A DNA stretch of 64,000 bases from PALSA-505 sp963702235 (GCA_963702235.1 CAVPBZ010000032.1:1-64000); one strand, 5' to 3'. Counted from the first letter of the stretch, positions 8,991-17,665 are shown. Numbers and translations: made by a program. The notes: generated by a model from the sequence alone, not told the origin.

Positions 8991-9833
8991 ATTGTGGATC
9001 ACACTCAGAAGGCCCGAGCGGCCCTAGCCAGCCGCGACGGGCACGGCACAGCTGTGGCGGCGCCCCCGGGCGGGGCGACAGCCGCGGGTGGGGTGCAGTC
9101 CATCGAGCGGGCCTTCGATCTGCTCGAGATGCTGGCCGATGCCGACGGGGCGCTGGGCCTGTCCGAGCTGGCGAGCGCCTCCGGGCTTCCGCTGCCTACC
9201 GTTCACCGGTTGATGCGCACGCTGGTCAACCGGGGCTATGTCCGGCAGGAGGCCTCGCGCCGGTACACCCTGGGCCCGCGGCTGATCCGGCTCGGTGAGA
9301 CCTCCAGCCGGATGCTCGGGACGTGGCTGCGGCCCTTCCTGGCTCAGCTCGTGCAGCTCACCGGGGAAACGGCGAACCTGGCGATGCTGGACGGCGACGA
9401 GGTCGTCTACATGGCGCAGGTGCCCAGCCCGCATCAGATGCGGATGTTCACCGAGCCGGGACGCCGGGTGCGCCCGCACAGCACCGCGGTAGGCAAGGCA
9501 CTGCTCGCCCAGCTTCCGCCCGCCGAGGCGCGTGCGGTGCTCGAGCGCAGCGGCATGCCCGCGGCCACTGCCACCACGATCACGGACCCGGACGTGCTGC
9601 TCGCGCACCTCGAAGTGATCCGCAAGCAGGGTTACGCCGTTAACGAAGGCGAGCAAGAGGTAGGCGTGCGCTGCTTCGCGGTGGCCGTGCCGGACGTACC
9701 GGCCGCCCTGGCGATCTCCACCTCCGGGCCGCAGGCACGCATGACCGACGACGCCGCGGCGCGCATCGTGCCCGCGCTCACCCGCATCGCCGGCGAGATG
9801 TCCGAGATCATCGCAGCGGAGGGCGCGGGCTGA
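8982..9833 (+). CDS. IclR-family transcriptional regulator (AllR-like)
   Basis: IclR proteins have an N-terminal winged helix-turn-helix and a C-terminal GAF-like effector domain. Here the HTH spans about residues 32-90 (GGVQSIERAFDLLEMLAD ... PTVHRLMRTLVNRGYV), and the effector domain about 105-275 includes VYMAQVPS, RRVRPHSTAVGKALLA and VGVRCFAVAVPDV. The 283-residue length is normal. I place the start at the ATG pair 8982/8985 (MMEIVDHTQ); a GTG at 8994 is also possible, and the longer upstream frame has no recognisable sequence. The gene is divergent from the hyi operon and convergent with the NCS2 permease. Control by glyoxylate or a ureide, as for AllR, is the natural guess and is inferred from context. 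Confidence 0.9.
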   Translation: MMEIVDHTQKARAALASRDGHGTAVAAPPGGATAAGGVQSIERAFDLLEMLADADGALGLSELASASGLPLPTVHRLMRTLVNRGYVRQEASRRYTLGPRLIRLGETSSRMLGTWLRPFLAQLVQLTGETANLAMLDGDEVVYMAQVPSPHQMRMFTEPGRRVRPHSTAVGKALLAQLPPAEARAVLERSGMPAATATTITDPDVLLAHLEVIRKQGYAVNEGEQEVGVRCFAVAVPDVPAALAISTSGPQARMTDDAAARIVPALTRIAGEMSEIIAAEGAG

Positions 9834-9921
9834 GCCGGTGCCCTCCGCGGTGGCGCCGGTCCGGCCGCCACCGCACCTGTCGCGAACTCATCGCCACGCC
9901 CTCCCGCGGCCCCGGCGCTCA

Positions 9922-11394
9922 CTAGGCGCCCGCGTGACCGCCTGCCGCGACCTCGCCGTTGCCAGGAGTCGTCACCACGCCGTCGTCCGGGACGTTCACC
10001 GCGACCGCGCCCTCGCGCACCGCGACCGTCACCGCGCTCTCCCCCTTGGGCCTGCGCGTCCAGTGGTTGAACACCAGGTTCAGGGTGAACACGACGATCA
10101 CCGTCGAGGTGATGCTGGAGCCGAAGATGACCTGGAAGTCGTTGGGGAAGTGCTCGTAGAAAGCCGGCTGCACGGCCGGGATGAGCCCGGCCGACAGCGA
10201 CACGGCCACGATCAGCAGGTTGTGATTGCCGTCGAACGATGTCTTGTTCAACGTCCGGATGCCGACCGCAGTGACCATCGCGAACATCACCGTGGCAGCG
10301 CCGCCGATCACCGGGCCGGGCACGTTGGCGACCACCTGGCCGATCTTCGGCAGCAGGCCCAGCAGCAGCAGCATGGCGCCGCACGCGCTCACGACCCAGC
10401 GGCTGCGGACCCGGGTCAGGCCGACGAGGCCGACGTTTTCCGCGAACGCGGTGTCCGGGAAGGAGTTCAGGAACCCGGCCAGCACTGCCGACAGGCCGTC
10501 GGTGGCCAGGCCGCGAGCCAGGTCCGACGGGGTCAGCTTCTTGCCGACCATCTCCGAGACCGCGAGCATGTCGGCTGTTGACTCGGTGTACGTGACCAGC
10601 ATGACGATGCACATCGAGATGATCGCTGCCGCCTCGAACTTCGGGTGACCAAACCGGAAGAACCCGCCGAAGCCGACCCATGAGGACGACTGGACGCTGG
10701 AGAAGTGCATCAGGTGCATCGGCCACGCGACGAGCGTCCCGATCACGATCGACAGCAGCACCGCGATCTGGCTGACGAACCCGCGGAACAACCTCGTGAT
10801 CAGCACGATGAGCAGCATCACCAGGCCGGCCAGAGCCACGTGCGAGACTTGCCCGTAGCTCCCGGCGGCCGGGTTGTCGCCGGCGATGAGGCTGACGTCA
10901 GCGCCGATCAGCGAGAGCCCGATGACGCAGATGACGGTGCCGGCCACCAGCGGCGGGAAGAACCGCACCAGCATCGAGAACGGCTTGGCGATGAGCAGGC
11001 CGAACACGCCCGAGCAAAGCATCGCGCCGTACACGGCAGCCAGCCCGTACTGCTGCGCGATGATGATCATCGGGCTGAGCACGGTGAACGTCGCGCCAGC
11101 CACCACCGGCAGGCGGACGCCGAAGATCTTGCCGATGCCGACGCTCTGAATCAGCGTCGCGATGCCCGAGACCAGCAGGTCGGCGTTGACCAGCAGCCCG
11201 ATCGTGGACGTGGGCAGCCGCAGCGCCCCGCCGACGATGAGCGGCACCGCGACGGCACCGGCGTACATGATGAACAGGTGCTGGAGGCCCAGGATGAACA
11301 GGCGGTACGGGCTCAGGACTTCGTCCACGGGATGGACCGGCGGGTTCGCTGTTGTGCCCGCCGGCACGGCTTCGGGTGCGTTGATCGTCGGCAT
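9922..11394 (-). CDS. NCS2 purine (xanthine/urate-type) permease
   Basis: This is a nucleobase:cation symporter-2 family membrane protein of 490 residues with about 14 predicted hydrophobic segments. Family features are LGLQHLFIMYAGAVAVPLIV in the first segment, LPVVAGATFTVLSPM, and the TM8-TM10 substrate region with TESTADMLAVSEMVG and NSFPDTAFAENVGLVGLTRV (about 313-332), where the family's Gln/Glu and Asn side chains contact the purine. The hydrophilic C-terminal tail is Val/Gly-rich. The gene stands alone on the minus strand, with an excellent operator-like palindrome 55 bp upstream, so it is probably induced with the catabolic genes. Urate or xanthine is the likely substrate from context; NCS2 members for uracil cannot be excluded. 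Confidence 0.9.
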   Translation of the reverse strand: MPTINAPEAVPAGTTANPPVHPVDEVLSPYRLFILGLQHLFIMYAGAVAVPLIVGGALRLPTSTIGLLVNADLLVSGIATLIQSVGIGKIFGVRLPVVAGATFTVLSPMIIIAQQYGLAAVYGAMLCSGVFGLLIAKPFSMLVRFFPPLVAGTVICVIGLSLIGADVSLIAGDNPAAGSYGQVSHVALAGLVMLLIVLITRLFRGFVSQIAVLLSIVIGTLVAWPMHLMHFSSVQSSSWVGFGGFFRFGHPKFEAAAIISMCIVMLVTYTESTADMLAVSEMVGKKLTPSDLARGLATDGLSAVLAGFLNSFPDTAFAENVGLVGLTRVRSRWVVSACGAMLLLLGLLPKIGQVVANVPGPVIGGAATVMFAMVTAVGIRTLNKTSFDGNHNLLIVAVSLSAGLIPAVQPAFYEHFPNDFQVIFGSSITSTVIVVFTLNLVFNHWTRRPKGESAVTVAVREGAVAVNVPDDGVVTTPGNGEVAAGGHAGA

Positions 11395-11448
11395 TGAGGC
11401 TCCAGGTGGGGATGTCGGCGGCGCGGGGGCTCATACGCAGCCTGGATT

Positions 11449-11463
11449 TTCCATATAGCGGAA
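11449..11463. promoter_or_regulatory. IclR-type operator between permease and uraD
   Basis: TTCCATATAGCGGAA is the most symmetrical copy of the shared element (TTCC/GGAA arms). It lies 55 bp from the NCS2 start and 160 bp from uraD, in a divergent promoter region. A second TTCCGGATTACAGATAA-like half follows at about 11470. Confidence 0.58.
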
Positions 11464-11624
11464 TTGACTTTCCGGATTACAGATAAGCTAACTGTCGCGC
11501 ACCGTCCGGTCAAGAGGCGGGGACAAAGTGGCTCCGGTCTCGTTGCGCCGCTGCGCCGCACGTTGACGGGGCTTCAGGGCTCGGGCTAGCCTCGCCGTCC
11601 GGACACGTACGCAGAGGGAGACAG

Positions 11625-12218
11625 GTGACCGGATCGGATACGGGCCAGAGCGGGCCGCCCGAGGGCGCGGGGCTCCTGGCGTTCAACGCGATGCCGGCCG
11701 GGCAGGCACGGGCGGCGCTGCTCGCCTGCTGCAGCGCGCCCCGGTGGGCTGAACGAGTGGGTGACGGCCGGCCGTACCCGTCGCTGGCCGCCCTGCTCGA
11801 CCGCGCCGGCACAGCGCTGACCGATGAGGATGTCAGCGAAGCCCTGGCCGGGCATCCCCGGATCGGGCAATCCCCGGCGAAAGCGCAGAGTCCCTGGTCA
11901 CGGACGGAGCAGGCTGCGGTAGCCGCCGCAGGCGACAAGATCCTGGCGCAGCTCGCGGAAGGCAACCGTGCCTACGAGGAGCGATTCGGCCACATCTACC
12001 TGGTCTGCGCCGCCGGGCACAGCGCGCCCGGGCTACTCGCGATCCTGCGGGAGCGGCTGCGGAACGAGCCAGAGACCGAGCGCCAGGTCATGCGCGACGA
12101 GCTCCGCAAGATCAACGAACTCCGCCTGGCCAGGATGATCGACCCGGCAGGGCCGCCCGGGACCGATGAGGCATCCGCTCTGGAAGCCGCGCGGCACCGT
12201 GAGGAGGCAGGACAATGA
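11625..12218 (+). CDS. uraD: OHCU decarboxylase
   Basis: 2-Oxo-4-hydroxy-4-carboxy-5-ureidoimidazoline decarboxylase performs the last step of urate conversion to (S)-allantoin. The 197-residue all-helical protein contains FNAMPAGQARAALLACC, the catalytic-histidine motif GHPRIGQ (about 85-91), the EGNRAYEERFGHIYLVCAAG block (about 114-133) and the RLRNEPE..V..EL.KI.ELRL helix typical of the family. The GTG at 11625 is preceded by a GGGAGA-type site. Its stop overlaps the uraH ATG by four bases, so the two enzymes acting after uricase are coupled. The pair is divergent from the permease and shares its operator region. Confidence 0.93.
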   Translation: MTGSDTGQSGPPEGAGLLAFNAMPAGQARAALLACCSAPRWAERVGDGRPYPSLAALLDRAGTALTDEDVSEALAGHPRIGQSPAKAQSPWSRTEQAAVAAAGDKILAQLAEGNRAYEERFGHIYLVCAAGHSAPGLLAILRERLRNEPETERQVMRDELRKINELRLARMIDPAGPPGTDEASALEAARHREEAGQ

Positions 12219-12550
12219 GCACGGTGACCACGCACGTGCTGGACACCGCGCTGGGACGGCCGGCGGCGGGTGTGCCGGTGCGACTGGAGCACGCGGGCGG
12301 TAGTGGGCCGTCGCCAGTAGCGGACGCCCTGACCGATGACGACGGACGGGTGCGAGAACTGGGGCCGGACGGCCTGCCACCCGGTACCTACCGTGTCGTG
12401 TTCGACACCGGCGCGTATTTCGCGCGCTCTGGCCGGCCCGCCTTCTACCCGGAAGTCGCGGTCAGCTTCCTCGTCGACGACGCCGAGGGCCACTATCACG
12501 TGCCGCTGGTCCTCAGCCCGTATGCCTATTCGACCTACCGGGGCAGCTAG
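12215..12550 (+). CDS. uraH: 5-Hydroxyisourate hydrolase (transthyretin-like)
   Basis: HIU hydrolase opens the ring of the unstable uricase product to give OHCU. The 111-residue protein starts with THVLDTALGRPAAGVPV, which contains the conserved active-site histidine, has the central YRVVFDTGAYF and HYHVPLVLSPYAYSTYRGS, and ends in the diagnostic tetrapeptide Tyr-Arg-Gly-Ser. The start overlaps the uraD stop by four bases. No further gene follows in the operon. Confidence 0.95.
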   Translation: MSTVTTHVLDTALGRPAAGVPVRLEHAGGSGPSPVADALTDDDGRVRELGPDGLPPGTYRVVFDTGAYFARSGRPAFYPEVAVSFLVDDAEGHYHVPLVLSPYAYSTYRGS

Positions 12551-12908
12551 CCGCTCCAGCAGTACGCTAGCCGACCGTATCCGGCTCACTCCATCTTCGG
12601 AGCGTTGTACTCGGCGACTCCGGGTGCTGCCAGCTGGTGGATGCCCGCTGGCTGGACCGGGCCATCCCGGCATTCACCGTCGAAGCGGACTCCGGCCCCG
12701 CAGTGCATCCACCGCAGTACGTCCGTGCAGGTCACCGTCCCGGAGCGTCCACGCGGATCTTCTCGCGTCCTGGCCGGTTGCGGTACGGCGAGGCCATTCT
12801 CGCAGGGGCTGATCGGGCCGATACCGGATCCGTGCAACGAGCTACCCGGGCTAGCGGTGGCTGAAGGATCTCCTTGACAGCAGATTATAATTTTAGTACG
12901 TATCAGGA
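12551..12908. other. Intergenic region with a possible promoter for the GntR operon
   Basis: No coding frame here shows a recognisable family. The right end (12874-12900) is conspicuously A/T-rich: TTGACA at 12874-12879 and a perfect TATAAT at 12886-12891, but only six bases apart, so they cannot act as one standard promoter. A TACGTA palindrome follows at 12897-12902. The segment probably carries the promoter and operator for the downstream regulator, but I cannot define the elements. Confidence 0.35.
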
Positions 12909-13781
12909 ATGGCGTCGCAGGTGGACACCTCGCAGCGGGACACTTCCCTGGCCGAGCTCTCGCTGTCGATCAGCCGCCGCTCGCCGGTACCGCTGCACCA
13001 CCAACTGCGTCACGGACTGCAAACCCAGATCGAACGCGGAACGCTGCGCCCTGGCCAGCAGATCCCACACGAGCGGCAGTACGCGGAGCATCTCGGGATC
13101 AGCCTAGCCCCGGTGCGCCAGGCTCTGCTTGACCTGGTGCGGCAGGGCTACCTGCGGCGAGTAAGGGGTAAGGGCACCTTCGTCCGCGATGACAAGGTCG
13201 TCGAGAAGATCAGCCTTCTCGGTAGCTTCACCGAGTCCCTGCGTGGTCAGGGCCTGGAGCCAGAGATCACGGTGATCCGCGCTGAAGTCGTGGCACCGCC
13301 GCGGGATGTGCGTGACGTGTTCGACGGAAAGCCCAGGCGGCTGTTCCGGCTTGACCGGCTGGCATCGGTCGCAGGCGGACCGCTGGCGCTGCTGACCGCC
13401 TGGCTGAGCCCGGCTAGGTTCCCTGACCTGGTGGCGCAGGATTTCACACGGGTAGCCCTGTACGCGACGCTGGAGCGGCGCCACGGCGTGCAGATGGGGC
13501 GAGCCATGAGCACGATCGAGGTCGTGCAGATCAGGGACGAGGAGGCGGGGCTACTTCAGCTACCGCCAGGGGCTGCAGCCCTCCAGGTCCATGGCACCAC
13601 GTTCGACCAGGACGACCGGGCAACCGAAGTGTCCCGGGTGCTCTACCGGGCTGACCGGTTCAAGTTCTCGCTTGAGAGCCACCGCATCGGCGGCGAACTC
13701 AAGCACGTCATCGGCCCGGGTCCCGATGGCCACCCGTCCCTCCCAGCCCCGGCTACGGCCGGTCGATCGCGCAGGAAGTGA
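12909..13781 (+). CDS. GntR-family (HutC/UTRA type) transcriptional regulator
   Basis: The 290-residue protein has an N-terminal GntR winged helix (about 24-90: PVPLHHQLRHGLQTQIERG, then HERQYAEHLGISLAPVRQAL and the wing RVRGKGTFV). A UTRA ligand domain follows (about 105-265) with LGSFTESLRGQGLEPEITV, the sugar-binding-type architecture of HutC, DasR and FrlR. The tail from about 270 is disordered. The ATG at 12909 directly abuts AGGA, which is poor spacing; a GTG at 12921 may be the true start. The gene leads a rightward operon with an APC permease and a kinase/SIS fusion, so it probably senses a phosphorylated sugar-amine intermediate of that pathway (inference). Confidence 0.88.
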   Translation: MASQVDTSQRDTSLAELSLSISRRSPVPLHHQLRHGLQTQIERGTLRPGQQIPHERQYAEHLGISLAPVRQALLDLVRQGYLRRVRGKGTFVRDDKVVEKISLLGSFTESLRGQGLEPEITVIRAEVVAPPRDVRDVFDGKPRRLFRLDRLASVAGGPLALLTAWLSPARFPDLVAQDFTRVALYATLERRHGVQMGRAMSTIEVVQIRDEEAGLLQLPPGAAALQVHGTTFDQDDRATEVSRVLYRADRFKFSLESHRIGGELKHVIGPGPDGHPSLPAPATAGRSRRK

Positions 13782-13785
13782 TCGC

Positions 13786-15459
13786 ATGACGTCGTCCCCC
13801 GCACGTGCGACAGGAGCGCCGCAGGACTTCAACTTCACCCGCAATGCCACCGGCTTGGTCCGTGAGGTGTCCCTTTGGGATGCGATGATCATGAACACGC
13901 TCGGAATGAATGTCGCCGTCGGCTCGGTGCTCCTGCTGCAACAGGCTCCGGCGATCTTCCCCGGCGGCAACATGGTTCTGGCCGTCGTCATCGGCACCCT
14001 GATCATGGCGTTCACGCTGCTCTGGGTGTACTCGGAGTTCGCTGCTGCGATGCCCAGGTCGGGCGGGGACTACGTGTTCGTCAGCCGGGCCTTGCACCCA
14101 TTCCTCGGCTGGCTGCTGTCGTGGAGCCAGGGAATTTGGCTGATCTTTTTCTGGATCGGCTTCAACGCATGGTTCGCGCTGGTGTCCGCAGCGCCGACAG
14201 CGCTGATCACCATCGGGTCCGTAACCGGTAACCATGGCTGGATCACCGTCGCGAACGAACTGCTGGCCAAGCATGACTTCCTGGGCCTTCACATGCAGTG
14301 GTACGTCTTCGGCTTCGGCACCCTGCTGAATGTCCTGTTCGCGCTGCTGCTGATCTTCGGCGGGCGGGTTTACTGGCGGGTGCAAAAGTGGCTGTTCCTG
14401 ATCGCCGGGCTCGCCATCCTGGCGATGGTCGCCCTGCTGGTGGCGCACGGAACAAGCCTGGCCGCGTCCTGGAACAGCTTCGCCACCAAGAACGGGACGC
14501 TCAGGTATGGCCAGGTCATCGCCGCCGCGCATGCGGCTGGCTTCCACGGCGCGGCCGCGCCGTTCAGCTTCAGCGCAACCCTGCTGCTGCTGCCATGGGT
14601 GTTCTTCGTCGTCGGCTACGCCCAGGGGTCTGCGCAGATCGGCGGCGAAGTCAAGCGGGCATCGCGGTCGCAGTACTACGCCATGGTCGGCGGCGTCCTG
14701 ATCAACGGGCTGGTGCTGGCCGTCATCGTCCTGCTGGCCACCCACGCGGTCGGTACCGGCTGGCTGCGCAGCGTGGACTTCCTCGCCGCAAACGACCCGG
14801 GCAAGCTCGGCTTGCCCGGCGGCCTGCCACCGGGCGTCAACTTCCTGACGGCGCTGATGACGCACAATGTGGCGTTGCTGGCCCTGCTTGGCATCGGATT
14901 CGTGATCTGGGCGCTGATGGGAACCCCCTTGTCGGAACTGCAAGCCACCAGGTACATGCTCGCCTGGGGCCTGGACCGCAGCGCACCCCAGCGGCTCGGA
15001 CGGGTCAGCGACCGGGTGCACACTCCGGTCACGGCCATCGTGTTCTGCACTATCACCGGAGAGCTCGCCCTGCTGGCGTTGATCAACATTGCCCAGGCGA
15101 GCCTGCTGGGTGCCCTGCTGGCGCAGATCGGGGCGTTCATCCTGGTCTCGGCCGCTGGCATCGTCTTCCCCTACCGGCTCAGGAGCGTCTGGGAATCAGC
15201 GGGCGGGAAGAAGGTACTCGGTGTCCCGGCCGTGGCGCTCGCGGGAGCCGGCGGGGTGGTGGCGCTCGGTGCCCTGATGGTCCTGTTCATCTTCAACAGG
15301 TCCATCAGCGCACAGTTCGCGGTGACCCAGCACCTGTCGGTCGAGTTCATGCTCGGCGTGGTGGCTGCGGGCGTGCTGTGGTACATCGGCGCGTACCTGG
15401 TGAACAGGCGGCGCGGAATTAACCTGAACCTGGCCTTCAAAGAGATCCCCCCGGAGTAG
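13786..15459 (+). CDS. APC-superfamily amino acid/amine permease
   Basis: This membrane protein of 557 residues has about 12 hydrophobic segments. It starts at the ATG at 13786, just after the GntR stop, with AGGAAG at 13773-13778. APC-family marks are EVSLWDAMIMNTLGMNVAVG (first segment), EFAAAMPRSGGDYVFVSRAL (about 85-104, the conserved P-R-SGG-DYV block) and PFLGWLLSWSQ. The central loop with GSAQIGGEVKRASRS is also typical. In frl operons the fructoselysine transporter FrlA is an APC permease beside a HutC-type regulator, a PfkB kinase and an SIS deglycase, and the same set is present here. The substrate is therefore guessed to be a glycated amino compound; a plain amino acid is the alternative. 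Confidence 0.85.
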   Translation: MTSSPARATGAPQDFNFTRNATGLVREVSLWDAMIMNTLGMNVAVGSVLLLQQAPAIFPGGNMVLAVVIGTLIMAFTLLWVYSEFAAAMPRSGGDYVFVSRALHPFLGWLLSWSQGIWLIFFWIGFNAWFALVSAAPTALITIGSVTGNHGWITVANELLAKHDFLGLHMQWYVFGFGTLLNVLFALLLIFGGRVYWRVQKWLFLIAGLAILAMVALLVAHGTSLAASWNSFATKNGTLRYGQVIAAAHAAGFHGAAAPFSFSATLLLLPWVFFVVGYAQGSAQIGGEVKRASRSQYYAMVGGVLINGLVLAVIVLLATHAVGTGWLRSVDFLAANDPGKLGLPGGLPPGVNFLTALMTHNVALLALLGIGFVIWALMGTPLSELQATRYMLAWGLDRSAPQRLGRVSDRVHTPVTAIVFCTITGELALLALINIAQASLLGALLAQIGAFILVSAAGIVFPYRLRSVWESAGGKKVLGVPAVALAGAGGVVALGALMVLFIFNRSISAQFAVTQHLSVEFMLGVVAAGVLWYIGAYLVNRRRGINLNLAFKEIPPE

Positions 15460-15464
15460 CTCAT

Positions 15465-15500
15465 ATGGCATCCCTCACTCAGCGCGTCCGACCCCGATGA
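15465..15500 (+). CDS. Possible 11-codon leader ORF coupled to the kinase/SIS fusion
   Basis: ATG at 15465 encodes MASLTQRVRPR and ends in TGA at 15498-15500, overlapping the fusion's ATG at 15497 (ATGA). GGAG lies about ten bases before 15465, whereas the fusion ATG follows a C-rich run without a Shine-Dalgarno. Coupled initiation is a reasonable inference. Confidence 0.35.
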   Translation: MASLTQRVRPR

Positions 15501-17665
15501 CGGCGGCAGCCCATCCCAGCTCGGCTGCCAGACGCCGGACCGTCATCGTCGTGGGCAACCTCACCATCGATGACGTGATCCAGCCAGACGGCAGCAGCGA
15601 GATGAGCACGCTGGGCGGCAACTCGGTGCACGCATCGGCGGCCGCACTGGCCTGGGTCAGCGGCGTCGGCATCGTCGCCCGCTGCGGAACGGACTTCCCG
15701 CTCGCGGCGCTCGGCCGTCTGCGCGACGCCGGCGCCGACACGGACGGCATCCGCCATGTCGATGGTCCCACCGTACGGAACTGGGTCATCTACGAAGCCG
15801 ACGGTCGGCGGCACTGGGTATACCGGACGCCGCGCGGCCGCGGTGCCGAGGTCGCCCCGCAGCCCGGGGATGTCCCGCGCGCGTGGCTGGACCGGCGGCC
15901 GGCGCCCGTCGTGCACATCGCCGCGATGCCGCTGGCCGCCGCGGCCGGCCTGGCACGGTCGGCGCGCGCGCAGTCCGAGGACGCAGTCATCATGCTGGAC
16001 ACGCACGAGGACTGGGAGCCGGGAGGCCTCTTGCTGGGCGCCGTACACTCGGTGGACGTGTTCCTGCCGTCACGGGAGGAGCTCGCCGCGCTGGTCGGGT
16101 ACGATGACCCGCCCCGTGCCGCCGGCGAACTCACCGCCGCGGGGGTTCGGTGCGTCGTCGTCAAGCTCGGCGGCGATGGCGCGTTGGTGGCCAGGCGAGG
16201 AGCCGCTCAGGTGCACGTGCCTGCCTACCCGGCCACGGTCGCAGACCCCACCGGAGCCGGTGACAGTTTCTGCGGCGGGTTCGCCGCGGGGCTCGCGCTC
16301 GGCGATGACCCGGCCGCCGCCGCGCGCCGGGGCTGCGCGACCGCCGCTGCCGCGATCGGCGCGTCGGGATCCCTGCGGCTCCTGGACCGCAGCCCGCTGG
16401 CGCATGACCTGTTCACCGAGACGGCGGGCTGCGCAGGTGCCGGCGCGGGTGTTAGCACTGCGACCGCGGGTGCTGACGCCGGCAGGACAGACCCGGGCGT
16501 GGCCGTACGAGGCCTGGCGGAGCCCGGGGTGGGCCGAAGCATGGCGAGCCCGCAGGCGGCTGGTGACCCGGCGGGCAACTACGACATCGGCGTCATGCGC
16601 GAGGAGATCGCCGTCATCCCCGATGTCATCGCCAACCACCTGACCGACTCCGGCGGCCAGGTCGCGCAGCTGGCTGAATGGCTCGCCGAGCAGCGGATCC
16701 AGCACCTTTACCTGACTGGCTGCGGCGACTCCGCCTTCGCGGCGCTCGCCTCCTCGCTGGCATTCCGGCGGCACAGCCAGCTGCAGATCCACCCCGTGCA
16801 TGCCCTGGATCTGGCCCGCTACCTGGTTCGCTACCTGCCGCCTGCAAGCGCCGTCATGGCGATCTCGTTCTCCGGCAGGGTCGGGCGCACCGTCGAGGCC
16901 GCGCAGCAGGCAGCGGCGTTCGGCCATCCTGTCATCGGGCTGACCAGCGACGCCGATAGCCCGCTTTCCGTGGCCGCCGACCGGATCTTGCCGATCGAAG
17001 TTCCGACGCTCGGCTTCTCACCGGGAACCAGCACCTACATCGCCATGCTATGCACTCTTGTCAACCTGGCGCTGCGCACCTCCGGGCGGGGCAGTGACAG
17101 TACCGTGCGCAACGCGTGCGGCCAGCTCCCCGGCCAGGCGGCCAAGACACTCGGCTGGAACGACACGCCGGCGGCGGAGGCCGCTGCCAGGATGGCGTCT
17201 GGCCGGTTCGTGACCTTTCTCGGCGCGGGACCGAACGAGGCGACTGCGCGCTTCGGCGCGGCGAAACTTTTCGAGGCGTCGCAGCGCCTGGCACTCGCCG
17301 CCAACCTGGAGGAGTGGGCGCACGAGGAGTACTTCATCACCAGGGCAGGTGATCCCGTGGTTGTCGTGGCGCCGGCGGGCGCCGCCCACGACCGAGCCGG
17401 CGAGATCCTGTCCGAGCTGACCTTCCTGCGGGCGGACACCACCGTCATCTCCGACATCGAGCCGCCGCGGTGGATCGGGCACCTGCGCCTGGCCGGGGGC
17501 GCGCCCGAGGAGTTCAGCCCGATCCTCGCGGCCCTGCCGCTGGCACAGATCGGGTTTCACCTCGCCAGGCACACCGGGAAGCGAAGCTACAACTTCCCCA
17601 GCGAGCACGCCAGGAACGAGCATTACACGACGATTCACCGCGCGACGATCGGGGAGCCCGCGTGA
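15497..17665 (+). CDS. PfkB-family carbohydrate kinase fused to a SIS-domain (deglycase-like) protein
   Basis: This 722-residue two-domain protein combines activities usually on separate chains. Residues about 16-305 form a ribokinase/PfkB kinase with VVGNLTIDDVIQ, the substrate-site GGNSVHASAAA (about 40-50), the NxxE-like VFLPSREEL and the anion-hole/catalytic-base motif DPTGAGDSFCGGFAAG (about 251-266). A low-complexity Ala/Gly linker (about 310-365) follows. Residues about 370-722 form a double SIS-type sugar isomerase/deglycase resembling GlmS and FrlB, with TGCGDSAFAAL (about 406), AISFSGRVGRTVEAA (about 454) and NLEEWAHEEYF (about 602), the last at the position of the GlmS/FrlB E-x-x-H site. 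FrlD (PfkB) and FrlB (SIS) act consecutively on fructosamines, so this looks like a fused phosphorylation-deglycation enzyme. The substrate is not established. Confidence 0.85.
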   Translation: MTAAAHPSSAARRRTVIVVGNLTIDDVIQPDGSSEMSTLGGNSVHASAAALAWVSGVGIVARCGTDFPLAALGRLRDAGADTDGIRHVDGPTVRNWVIYEADGRRHWVYRTPRGRGAEVAPQPGDVPRAWLDRRPAPVVHIAAMPLAAAAGLARSARAQSEDAVIMLDTHEDWEPGGLLLGAVHSVDVFLPSREELAALVGYDDPPRAAGELTAAGVRCVVVKLGGDGALVARRGAAQVHVPAYPATVADPTGAGDSFCGGFAAGLALGDDPAAAARRGCATAAAAIGASGSLRLLDRSPLAHDLFTETAGCAGAGAGVSTATAGADAGRTDPGVAVRGLAEPGVGRSMASPQAAGDPAGNYDIGVMREEIAVIPDVIANHLTDSGGQVAQLAEWLAEQRIQHLYLTGCGDSAFAALASSLAFRRHSQLQIHPVHALDLARYLVRYLPPASAVMAISFSGRVGRTVEAAQQAAAFGHPVIGLTSDADSPLSVAADRILPIEVPTLGFSPGTSTYIAMLCTLVNLALRTSGRGSDSTVRNACGQLPGQAAKTLGWNDTPAAEAAARMASGRFVTFLGAGPNEATARFGAAKLFEASQRLALAANLEEWAHEEYFITRAGDPVVVVAPAGAAHDRAGEILSELTFLRADTTVISDIEPPRWIGHLRLAGGAPEEFSPILAALPLAQIGFHLARHTGKRSYNFPSEHARNEHYTTIHRATIGEPA

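Noticed and set aside
12586..12837. Open frame on the minus strand before the GntR gene
   Set aside because: No family resemblance, no ribosome-binding site, and it lies across a promoter region.
12874..12891. TTGACA plus TATAAT as a promoter
   Set aside because: The two elements are only six bases apart, far from the 16-18 needed. At most one is used.
15497..17665. Kinase/SIS protein as a GlmS-type glucosamine synthase
   Set aside because: There is no N-terminal glutaminase domain with a catalytic Cys1; the N-terminal half is a PfkB kinase.
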